Part shown: one piece after another, positions 46,144-53,066 of the stretch | Numbering within the stretch: the stretch's first letter is position 1 | Layout: each line of letters opens with the position of its first letter | Source of the DNA: Cellvibrio sp. KY-GH-1 | GTDB lineage: Bacteria; Pseudomonadota; Gammaproteobacteria; Pseudomonadales; Cellvibrionaceae | Assembly: GCF_008806975.1 (NCBI RefSeq) | Contig: NZ_CP031728.1 | Coordinates: 4,629,501 to 4,693,500, forward strand | DNA length: 64,000 bases | Direction of reading: 5' to 3' | Made by a program: the position numbers and the translations under genes | Notes under the pieces: generated by a model | The model's input: the letters and a program-made list of their open reading frames with translations, nothing else | What the model was told of the DNA's origin: nothing | The model's database searches: none

Positions 46144-46782
46144 TTACCAATAACGCGGCAGCGGCTTTTTAATTTCAATATAGCCCGAGCACTGCTCGAT
46201 ATATTCGCCAATTAATAATTGTTTCATGATTCTGCTCACCATCTCGCGCGATGAGCCGACCATATTGGCGATATCCTGATGGGTGACTTTGGGGTTGTGG
46301 ATGCGCTTATTTTCGTCGCTGAGTTTTTCCAACGCGGCGCTAACGCGGCCATACACATCCAGCAGTGCCATATCTTTTACGCTGTCGGTCAGGTCGCGCA
46401 CACGGCGAGTGACTTCACACAGCAAGCTCATCGCAAACTCAGGATGCTTGTGCATTAAATCTTGCACGCTGGCGCGCGATACTAACAAAATCTCGCAGTC
46501 GCTAATGGTCATTACCGAGGCAGATCGCGGCTTGCCATCAATAAGCGACAGCTCACCAAAATAATCGCCCTCGTGCATGTAATTCAAATTGACCTGACGG
46601 CCATCTTCATTATTTAAAAATGCACTCACCGTACCCTTGCGGATGATGTACATATGAGTAGATTCGTCGCCTTCCGTGACCAATACAGTGTTCTTGGGGT
46701 ACTTGCGCATCACACTGAGTTTTTCCAGTTCCGCCAAATAATGGGGCGGAACATCGGCAAATAAGCTGACGTTCTCTAACAT
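46144..46782 (-). CDS. Crp-family cyclic-nucleotide-responsive regulator
   Basis: A 212-residue Crp/Fnr-family regulator. The cyclic-nucleotide pocket is present: FGELSLIDGKPRSAS corresponds to the E. coli CRP phosphate-binding cassette with Arg82-Ser83. Aligning LLDV with CRP FLDV, the adenine-contact pair Thr127-Ser128 becomes Leu-Thr. The winged helix has VTHQDIANMVGSSREMVSRIMKQL in parts; R-E-x3-R matches the CRP DNA-reading residues Arg180, Glu181, Arg185, so a TGTGA-N6-TCACA-like target is expected. It is divergent from a class III cyclase gene, with a CRP-like site in the gap. It lacks Fnr cysteines. Confidence 0.88.
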   Translation of the reverse strand: MLENVSLFADVPPHYLAELEKLSVMRKYPKNTVLVTEGDESTHMYIIRKGTVSAFLNNEDGRQVNLNYMHEGDYFGELSLIDGKPRSASVMTISDCEILLVSRASVQDLMHKHPEFAMSLLCEVTRRVRDLTDSVKDMALLDVYGRVSAALEKLSDENKRIHNPKVTHQDIANMVGSSREMVSRIMKQLLIGEYIEQCSGYIEIKKPLPRYW

Positions 46783-46874
46783 GGTGTTGGCTTCTTGTAG
46801 GTTGATTGGCGATTTGAATCATAACCTCAGCAGCGAGGCTCCGCCTAATTTTGGCGCTGAATTCCTCAAAAACT

Positions 46875-46890
46875 TGTGGATCACCTCACG
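46875..46890. promoter_or_regulatory. Candidate CRP-type site between regulator and cyclase genes
   Basis: TGTGG-ATCACC-TCACG matches TGTGA-N6-TCACA at 8 of 10 arm positions and lies in the 256-bp divergent promoter region. The reading helix of the adjacent regulator keeps the CRP contact residues. Confidence 0.5.
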
Positions 46891-47038
46891 AATCACACAA
46901 TCCTAATGCGATTGCTTGTTATTGTCGCCTGGCTCCACAATAATCACGCGCTTCGATCAAGCCATTTTTTGCGGCAAGGATCATAATTCGATTATTCATT
47001 AACCATTTAACGCTATCGCACGGAGAGCCGACTGCACT

Positions 47039-49249
47039 ATGGGCGTCGATTCGACTCAACACTGTGAACAAACGCTGATGTTCACCGACATCGTCGGCTA
47101 CTCACGCCTTATGGGGCGCAATGAGTCGCTGGCGGTGGAAATGTTGGGCGACTACCGCAAAATTTTGCTCTCGCACATTGAAGCGCAAGGCGGACATTTA
47201 GTGGAGTTTGTGGGCGATGCGATTTTTGCGCGCTTCGATACCGCGACAGCCGCTGTCGCTGCCGCGATCGCCATTCAGCAACATCTATTAGCGTTTAATG
47301 AAGCGCGCGATAAAAAATTACCCAGGCTGCAAACTCGCATTGGTCTGAATAAAGGCGAAGTCATGCTGCGCGAAGGCGCGGTATTTGGCGATGCAGTCAA
47401 TATCGCCGCGCGTCTTGAGCCGCTCGCCGTCGCCGATGGTATTTGCATTTCCCAAAGCGTATACGATGAGGTGCGTTTTTCGCTCTCATCGCCAGCAAAA
47501 CGCTTAGGCGTGCAACCGCTGAAAAATATCCAGCAAAAAATTCGTGTCTATTTTATTAAGCCGGCGGGCATCGGCTGGCGTGATCACCTGCATTATTTCC
47601 TGCGCGGCCTCAACCGAAAAATAGTCGCCTGCCGCTACCCAATCGCCGTTTCAGTATTGGCATTAATTGCCGCCGGGTTTTATTTTATTCCGCGCTGGTT
47701 AGTGCCCGGGTATGCCGCCAACTATGTAGAAATCGCCGACTTCAAAAACCTCATGAATGAAAAAGGCGATGCGGACTATTTCTCCGCCGGAATCACCGAA
47801 GCCGTCCGCTCCCAACTTGCCGATATGCGCGACGTCTACATAGTCGATGCCAAAGAAGGCATTCACGCTCCCATACGTTTGGAAGGCAGCGTCCAAAAAC
47901 TCGGCGACAACCTCCGCATCGCCTACCGTTTATTCCGCCGCAAAGACAACGTACAAATCGCCGGCGGAAAGTTAGATGGAACCTATCAGGATATTTTTAT
48001 TCTGCAGGATCGTTTGGTGGGTGAGATCGCGCGCTACCTCGCGGATGAATTTCAATTGCAGAACTTCAGGCCCGCGCCGTTACGGTTGACGAATGATATT
48101 ACGGCTTATGATTATTATTTGAAGGGGTTGGATTATCTTGAGTTGCCTGCTACACAAGATAATGCGGATCAAGCTATTAAAAACTTTAATACTGCTTTGA
48201 TTCATGATAATAAATTTTCGCTTGCAAATGTTGGGGTTTGTAACGCCTATTGGAAGAAATTCGAAATTACACGAGTGGCGTCATGGTTAAAAAGTGCGGA
48301 AAATTTTTGTCTTGCTGCTCTTGCACAAGATCCTATGTCCGCTAAGGCGTATAAAGCTATGGGGGCTATATATAGGGATTTTGGGCAATATAGAAGTGCG
48401 ATCAAGTACCTTGAAAGAGGTCGTGAAATAGATAGATACGATGTTACGCTGTCGCTTACATTGGCAGCGGTATACAACTTAACTGATGAAAAAAGTCAAG
48501 CAGAAAAAATATACTTGGATCTTATAAAGCAGGCGCCAAAAAATTGGCGAGTGTATAGTGGTTATGCGAATTTTCTGATGCGTAATGGTCGGCATGATGA
48601 GGCTATTGGTTTTTATGATATGGTTTTGGATATAGATCCGAATCATGCTCTTGCACTGAATAATATGGCAATAAACTATGTGTATAAAAATGATTTTCAG
48701 AAAGCGGCTAGGTTTTTTGAGCGATCGGCTAATGTTGAGCCAAATAGTTCGGTTTTTGTAAATACGGGAAATATGTATTATTCAGTAGGCGATTTTGAAA
48801 AAGCCGTTGAGTTTTACGATAAGGCTCTCAGGTTGCAGCCTGAGAGTTATCAGTTGATGGTTAATTTGGCTGATGCCTATAAGTTCATGCCGGAGAAAAA
48901 ATTACTCGCAGAAGAGTATTTTAAAAACGCTATCAGGTTGTCAGAGAAAGAAATTGCTGCCAATAAAAATATGGCTCTAGCATATCAATACTTGGCGAGA
49001 TCTTATGCTTTTTTTGGCAGGCTCAATGAGGCAAGTGAAATAATGAAAATTGCTAATGAGCTAGATTCCAGTAGTGCTGAATCTTGTTATACCAACTTAA
49101 GGTTGGCGGTTTTAAAAGGAGGTGACCATGATATAAAAAAATACGTAGATTGTTTGCGAAAAACTGAATATTCAGTTGAATTATTGTTATCTGATCCGGA
49201 TTTTTCTATTTTAAAAGAGAGTCGTTTCAAAGGGTGGTTTTTAAACTAA
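47039..49249 (+). CDS. Class III nucleotide cyclase with FlgO/TolB-like domain and TPRs
   Basis: A 736-residue membrane protein. Cyclase domain at 10-175: metal-binding D17 (FTDIVGYSRLM) and D60 (FVGDAIFARF), catalytic N121 and R125 (GDAVNIAARLE). The base-selecting pair is unusual: E56 where adenylate cyclases have Lys, and A114 where they have Asp; Glu at the first position is typical of guanylate cyclases. A transmembrane helix (about 198-218) leads to a FlgO/TolB-like domain (226-345) and about eight TPRs (350-700) outside the membrane. Base composition falls at about codon 347: 32 G+C of 60 at 48001-48060 against 18 of 60 at 48181-48240. Divergent from the Crp-like gene; two small genes follow closely. 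Confidence 0.88.
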   Translation: MGVDSTQHCEQTLMFTDIVGYSRLMGRNESLAVEMLGDYRKILLSHIEAQGGHLVEFVGDAIFARFDTATAAVAAAIAIQQHLLAFNEARDKKLPRLQTRIGLNKGEVMLREGAVFGDAVNIAARLEPLAVADGICISQSVYDEVRFSLSSPAKRLGVQPLKNIQQKIRVYFIKPAGIGWRDHLHYFLRGLNRKIVACRYPIAVSVLALIAAGFYFIPRWLVPGYAANYVEIADFKNLMNEKGDADYFSAGITEAVRSQLADMRDVYIVDAKEGIHAPIRLEGSVQKLGDNLRIAYRLFRRKDNVQIAGGKLDGTYQDIFILQDRLVGEIARYLADEFQLQNFRPAPLRLTNDITAYDYYLKGLDYLELPATQDNADQAIKNFNTALIHDNKFSLANVGVCNAYWKKFEITRVASWLKSAENFCLAALAQDPMSAKAYKAMGAIYRDFGQYRSAIKYLERGREIDRYDVTLSLTLAAVYNLTDEKSQAEKIYLDLIKQAPKNWRVYSGYANFLMRNGRHDEAIGFYDMVLDIDPNHALALNNMAINYVYKNDFQKAARFFERSANVEPNSSVFVNTGNMYYSVGDFEKAVEFYDKALRLQPESYQLMVNLADAYKFMPEKKLLAEEYFKNAIRLSEKEIAANKNMALAYQYLARSYAFFGRLNEASEIMKIANELDSSSAESCYTNLRLAVLKGGDHDIKKYVDCLRKTEYSVELLLSDPDFSILKESRFKGWFLN

Positions 49250-49263
49250 TGTTGGGAGGGTAT

Positions 49264-49701
49264 ATGAAGTTTTTTAAGTTTATAGTCGTGTGTGCAATGA
49301 TTGTATCTATTAATGCGTGTTCAGCTAGTCAGACATCAACAAGCAGGCTTCCTTCTGCTTTTGCGTTGAAAGGGACAAGTACTGCTGTTGTTGGAATTGC
49401 AATAGATAAAAAAGGATTTCCACTGGAGACCATTAAGGAGGTTGTTCTAAAGCCGGGACAAAAAGTTGTTTTTGCTGGGCCGGATAGATTCTTAATTTCA
49501 TTTAAAAATAAAAAATCCCCTGAGAAGTTAAGATACGAATCAGGTAATGGAGTAGTTGTTGTTGTGATACCAAAAGATATTCTTCAGCAATCAGAATATG
49601 CAGAGGAATATCGAAAAAATGGATACCTGCGATTTGATTACGCAATTAGTATTAATGGGAGAGAACTTGATCCGCCAATGATTATTAGAAATGACGATTA
49701 A
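49264..49701 (+). CDS. Unknown secreted lipoprotein-like protein, paralogue 1
   Basis: A 145-residue exported protein I do not recognise. N-terminal MKFFKFIVVCAMIVSINAC is a signal with a lipobox-like INAC. The mature part is one beta-rich domain: VGIAIDKKGFPL, VVLKPGQKVVFAGPDRF, FDYAISINGRELDPPMIIRNDD. The same domain forms the next gene. KPGQ-VVF-GP and the all-beta pattern faintly recall cupredoxin-like folds, but no copper ligands are seen. ATG 49264 is chosen because GGGAGGG stands just before it. It lies 14 bases after the cyclase stop, so co-expression is likely. The DNA is AT-rich like the 3' half of the cyclase gene. Confidence 0.75.
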   Translation: MKFFKFIVVCAMIVSINACSASQTSTSRLPSAFALKGTSTAVVGIAIDKKGFPLETIKEVVLKPGQKVVFAGPDRFLISFKNKKSPEKLRYESGNGVVVVVIPKDILQQSEYAEEYRKNGYLRFDYAISINGRELDPPMIIRNDD

Positions 49702-49739
49702 ATTTTTTAATGTAATTTTTTATTTTAAAGGACTAATGT

Positions 49740-50165
49740 ATGAAGTACGTATGTTTGGTGATTATGTTTTTGTGCGTAAGTGCATTTGCAGCTGAACCTT
49801 GCACCAAGAAAAAATGCAAAGCAATATCTGGCACAAACACCATAGTAATAACCATATCTCTCGATGAGGAGGGTAATCCTCTCCCCAGTGTTATGGAGTT
49901 GCTCGAATTAAAACCCGGGCAGCGTATTGTGTTCACGGGGCCTGAAGAGTTTAGTATTTTCTTTAAGGATCAAAAAACACCTTTTAAGAAATCTGAATTC
50001 AAGTCGAAAGACGGGGTTGTAACCATAAAAATTCCAGAGAAAATCTTTGAAGATAAACGGTTCTTCGAAGAAGGTTATCAAAACGCTGGAATTGAATTTA
50101 ATTATGGTGTCCGCGTGAACGGCAAGGAATTAGACCCTCCTCTTATTGTAAGAGATGATTTTTAA
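49740..50165 (+). CDS. Unknown secreted protein, paralogue 2
   Basis: A 141-residue exported protein, paralogue of the preceding gene. The signal peptide ends at SAFAA, giving a soluble periplasmic protein with an N-terminal CTKKKC pair. The core aligns throughout: ITISLDEEGNPL, LELKPGQRIVFTGPEEF, FFKDQKTPF, GVVTIKIPEKIF, FNYGVRVNGKELDPPLIVRDDF. The first copy looks membrane-anchored and this one free, which suggests a binding or competing pair. Gap of 38 bases with AAAGGA before ATG. AT-rich; ends the low-GC stretch. Confidence 0.75.
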   Translation: MKYVCLVIMFLCVSAFAAEPCTKKKCKAISGTNTIVITISLDEEGNPLPSVMELLELKPGQRIVFTGPEEFSIFFKDQKTPFKKSEFKSKDGVVTIKIPEKIFEDKRFFEEGYQNAGIEFNYGVRVNGKELDPPLIVRDDF

Positions 50166-50696
50166 TTAGTTATTTGGCAAGGATGCCATCGTGAATAATT
50201 CACACCCTCCTTTTACAAAAACTCACATCTTCATATTTCCTTATCCGTTACCTTATCTCTCAGTAGCAGGGCGTCTGCAAGGATACGCGAGCGGATTGGT
50301 TTCCGTCATTCAGGGATAAGACGCAGCAAGCAACAGAATCCAAAGTGGCAAGGACGCAGTCAGGCATTAAGCCTCCCCCAATCGCTTTGGGTTTATGTGC
50401 AGCTATACGCCACGCGGCAGGGCGCCCGGCTACAATTTTCTCTTCGTTTTTCGCCATGGCGACATTCAATTGAAGGATTAACACGCGGTTCTTACTGAGT
50501 AAAAAGGAGTTATGCGAATGACACTTCAATCTTCGGTTGTGCCTTAGCAAATCCCATTTTTCTTTTCGAGTAGCTCGCTGAGTTGCTCGCCGAATTCTTT
50601 TCGTGCGCGAAATGAATCGGGTGCTTATGGATTGGATAAGCGCCCGCGCTTTAACCACAGTGATGTTATTTTTTAAACGAGTTAAGGAGAATTGTT
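50166..50696. other. Gene-free stretch of 531 bp
   Basis: It holds a palindrome at 50191-50203 and a ribosome-site-plus-ATG at 50506-50520 that nearly repeats the start region of the gene at 52432, followed by a stop after nine codons. A minus-strand open frame (50260-50658) is Arg/Ser-rich and unconvincing. Nothing else is recognisable. Confidence 0.5.
50191..50203. promoter_or_regulatory. Palindrome GTGAATANTTCAC, copy 1
   Basis: GTGAATAATTCAC, a perfect palindrome apart from the centre base, 25 bases after the stop of the second paralogue and about 500 bp upstream of the gene at 50697. Two further copies occur at 52289 and 52934. Confidence 0.6.
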
Positions 50697-51185
50697 ATGC
50701 AAGCGTTTATAAAAAACTATCGGGTTTTGGTGTCAGCGGGACTGTTGTTGTGTGGGTTTATGTTCTCCAATATTGCGTCGGCGGGCCAATGCATTGTGCC
50801 CAAGGAGGCGGGCACCTGGGTGAACAGCGACCCTAATACCAACGGTGTAACAAAAGTAGTCATTGAAATGGTGTGTGAAAGCACGCCAATTTATAACTGT
50901 AGTGGCAATATTTGTTCGGTCACTTATTCAGTTACGCCGCGCTACTATGTAAAGGTCTGGGGTAAGTGTTCGCCCACCGATTGCTATTGGGGAAGAGTGG
51001 AAGGCACGCGTACTTCAGCCAATTGGCAATACTTTTTCTATAATCAGGGTTTTGCAACGCGCGATGTCTGGGCGCAGATTTGGTCGGGCTCCGATGCCTG
51101 GCTGCGTGTCATCATTGATACCCATTTTACCGACGGTTCCGGCCGTGCGGATTATCGTATTGATAATTGGTTTAGACGTTTGTAA
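50697..51185 (+). CDS. Unknown secreted cysteine-rich protein
   Basis: A 162-residue exported protein. The signal peptide ends near ASAGQ. The mature protein begins GTWVNSDPNTNGVTKVVIEM and has CSPTDCYWG and THFTDGSGRADY, a pattern I associate with a widespread uncharacterised domain (GTW.N.DP.T.G.T...I; VWG.C.PTDC.WG; T.FTDGSGR). Six cysteines in the mature part suggest disulfides. AAGGAG lies before ATG 50697. No enzymatic motif is apparent; a binding role is possible. GC content is back to the genome norm here. Confidence 0.8.
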   Translation: MQAFIKNYRVLVSAGLLLCGFMFSNIASAGQCIVPKEAGTWVNSDPNTNGVTKVVIEMVCESTPIYNCSGNICSVTYSVTPRYYVKVWGKCSPTDCYWGRVEGTRTSANWQYFFYNQGFATRDVWAQIWSGSDAWLRVIIDTHFTDGSGRADYRIDNWFRRL

Positions 51186-51246
51186 GTGAGAGCGGGGGCA
51201 GCAAATGCCCCCTTTGCGGACTACGAAATTTTCAGGGGAGAAGATG

Positions 51247-52257
51247 ATGAGCGAACAACTGTTAACGCCCAAAATTGCATTGGCGATCATTGGATTGCTA
51301 ATTTTTCTGGCGTGGTATTTGGCGGGACTGTCGTCGTCCGATGATCTTGCTCTGCAAGAAAAATCATTCGCGAACGAGCAATTGCCGGTTTCCAAGAAAC
51401 TACAAATTCCAGCGTTAGCCGAGACATCGACGGCGGATAAAAAATCAGCCGCTCAGCAACAACAAGCACAGCTGCGCGACGGAATTTATCCCAGCGCCGA
51501 TAAAACCCGCGTGAGTATTCATGTGCAACACATGCAACGTTTATTGCTGGTGCAGCGTTTGGCAGAGACGCTGGAATTTGCGTTTAGTTTGCCCAATGAT
51601 TCGGTGGATTACTGGACCCAACCTATCACCGTAAATATGGATGATGTACCCCTGCTGCACGCATTATCAGGTGTGATTGGCACTAAACAATTTGCCCTGG
51701 AAATGGCTTATCAAGCCGCGACTAATACTCACACCATTGCCGCGCTGTTTTTGGTGGCGGAAAAATCGAGTGCGCAATTATCTGCGCCGCCAACGATAAA
51801 ACCTGCACTGTCGCAAATGCATGAACGCGGCGCTGCACCAGCGACGAATGCGATGGCGAACGATGAGCAGCAAATAAAACGCGATATTTTTTTCACGGCG
51901 GATGACCAAACTCGCATGACGATATTGCAGGAAATGTCACCCGTTGGAGAGGATTTGCATTACATCATTACCAGTTTGAAGCGCGATAAAAACGCCCAGG
52001 TGCGTGCACTGGCGGCGCAGCGTTTATCCTTCAGTGATAACTACATGGCCACGCACAGTTTATTGGACGCGCTTGCGGACCCTGACCCGGGTGTCGTGCA
52101 AATGGCAGTGGAGTCATTGGTGTCCTTAGGGGACAGTTCGGTGATTGGCGCGATAGAAACACGGTTAAACGGTAGTGAGAATGGCAGGGCGATAGCGCAG
52201 GATGCGGCGCGCCGGATTCAGTCACGCTTTACTCTGGCAGCGGACGCGCCTGAGTAA
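51247..52257 (+). CDS. Membrane-anchored protein with C-terminal HEAT-like repeats
   Basis: A 336-residue protein. One N-terminal helix (LTPKIALAIIGLLIFLAWYLAGL) anchors it, followed by a Gln/Ala-rich spacer, a mixed domain (about 80-175; VSIHVQHMQRLLLVQRLAETLEFAF, NMDDVPLLHALSGVIG) that recalls secretin N-terminal-like modules, and two or three HEAT-like repeats (about 240-325; ALAAQRLSF..MATHSLLDALADPDPGVVQMAVESLVSLGD). ATG 51247 has GGGGAG six bases before. It follows the previous gene by 61 bases and is probably co-transcribed. It may be a scaffold. Confidence 0.75.
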   Translation: MSEQLLTPKIALAIIGLLIFLAWYLAGLSSSDDLALQEKSFANEQLPVSKKLQIPALAETSTADKKSAAQQQQAQLRDGIYPSADKTRVSIHVQHMQRLLLVQRLAETLEFAFSLPNDSVDYWTQPITVNMDDVPLLHALSGVIGTKQFALEMAYQAATNTHTIAALFLVAEKSSAQLSAPPTIKPALSQMHERGAAPATNAMANDEQQIKRDIFFTADDQTRMTILQEMSPVGEDLHYIITSLKRDKNAQVRALAAQRLSFSDNYMATHSLLDALADPDPGVVQMAVESLVSLGDSSVIGAIETRLNGSENGRAIAQDAARRIQSRFTLAADAPE

Positions 52258-52288
52258 TGGCACCATCGGTCGGGCTGATGTGCCGCAC

Positions 52289-52301
52289 GTGAATATTTCA
52301 C
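52289..52301. promoter_or_regulatory. Palindrome GTGAATANTTCAC, copy 2
   Basis: GTGAATATTTCAC, 131 bp upstream of the ATG at 52432. Differs from the other two copies only at the centre of the palindrome. Confidence 0.62.
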
Positions 52302-52431
52302 AGCTGTAGAGATTTAAACTGGTTAAGCTGGCCCCCGTATCAAACGTTGGTTGATTGGCGTCACCTTCGGCATTGGTATCAAGGACACAGATCTAGCGGT
52401 TAATCATGGTTGAAGAAATGGAGTTACGCGA

Positions 52432-52806
52432 ATGATCACTCACTCTTTCATTGTCGGCGCGTTGCTCGCTGTTTCTCTCTCTGCTCAGGCGGGTGCTATT
52501 GCGATGGATGGGATTTCTATCGAAGCAAATCCGGCTGATGCAGGGACCACTTCAAGCGCGGTCTTGCACAGGGATGTGGGGCTTCGTCAAGGAGGAGGTA
52601 ATGGCAAGGATGTCACGGAAGCTCCTACTACAGAGGGTCAATGCGCCGCATCACCCGGTTGCGCTATTATTCCTCGCGTCGAAACCCTTCAGGATTTGTT
52701 GGTCGTCAATCGGAACGCATCGGGATTGGGGCCATTCATTTTGTTGTTATTATTTGTGTTGACGGCCATTGTGGTTTTATTCCGTCGCTCTCCCTCTACT
52801 AAATAA
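52432..52806 (+). CDS. Small exported protein with C-terminal membrane anchor
   Basis: A 124-residue protein with a signal peptide (to about SAQAGA), a short Gly/Thr-rich middle with two cysteines (GQCAASPGCAI), and a C-terminal helix (LGPFILLLLFVLTAIVVLF) ending RRSPSTK. This resembles C-terminal sorting tails, though no known motif such as GlyGly or PEP is present. Function unknown. GGAG precedes the ATG. It sits between the HEAT protein and the protease, behind palindrome copy 2, and has its own terminator. Confidence 0.68.
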   Translation: MITHSFIVGALLAVSLSAQAGAIAMDGISIEANPADAGTTSSAVLHRDVGLRQGGGNGKDVTEAPTTEGQCAASPGCAIIPRVETLQDLLVVNRNASGLGPFILLLLFVLTAIVVLFRRSPSTK

Positions 52807-52877
52807 ACGCTGATTGGTGTTGCACTGCATCACCGACTATCTATCGATTTCTCCGTTGTTATTTCATGAGCTCTTTT

Positions 52878-52909
52878 GCCCTGTTGTAAATCAGCAGGGC
52901 TTTTTTTTT
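52878..52909 (+). terminator. Terminator of the small anchored protein gene
   Basis: Stem GCCCTGTTG/CAGCAGGGC (one G-T pair) with loop TAAAT, then nine T. Confidence 0.85.
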
Positions 52910-52933
52910 GCAATTTTTTCAGCGCGGTTAAAG

Positions 52934-52968
52934 GTGAATAGTTCACCCCGGTACCGGGGTTAATTCAC
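52934..52968. promoter_or_regulatory. Palindrome GTGAATANTTCAC copy 3 fused to a 16-bp GC palindrome
   Basis: GTGAATAGTTCAC (52934-52946) runs into the perfect palindrome ACCCCGGTACCGGGGT (52945-52960), followed by TTAATTCAC with another TTCAC half. It lies about 100-130 bp before the protease start and is probably its control region. Confidence 0.65.
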
Positions 52969-53066
52969 TGTCACTTAAATTTTCCAGTGTCAGACTGTTT
53001 CTATCCAGCTAAGGGCAGGAACCTCGCTGGATTTTCTATTCCATTTCTTTTAAGAAGGATCGCACT

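Noticed and set aside
46875..46890. Treating the CRP-like site as certain
   Set aside because: Two arm mismatches and no second site nearby; kept only as a candidate.
50260..50658. A 132-residue minus-strand open frame in the long gap
   Set aside because: Arg/Ser-rich, no domain, no ribosome site, and it covers both the palindrome region and the duplicated start; it looks like chance.
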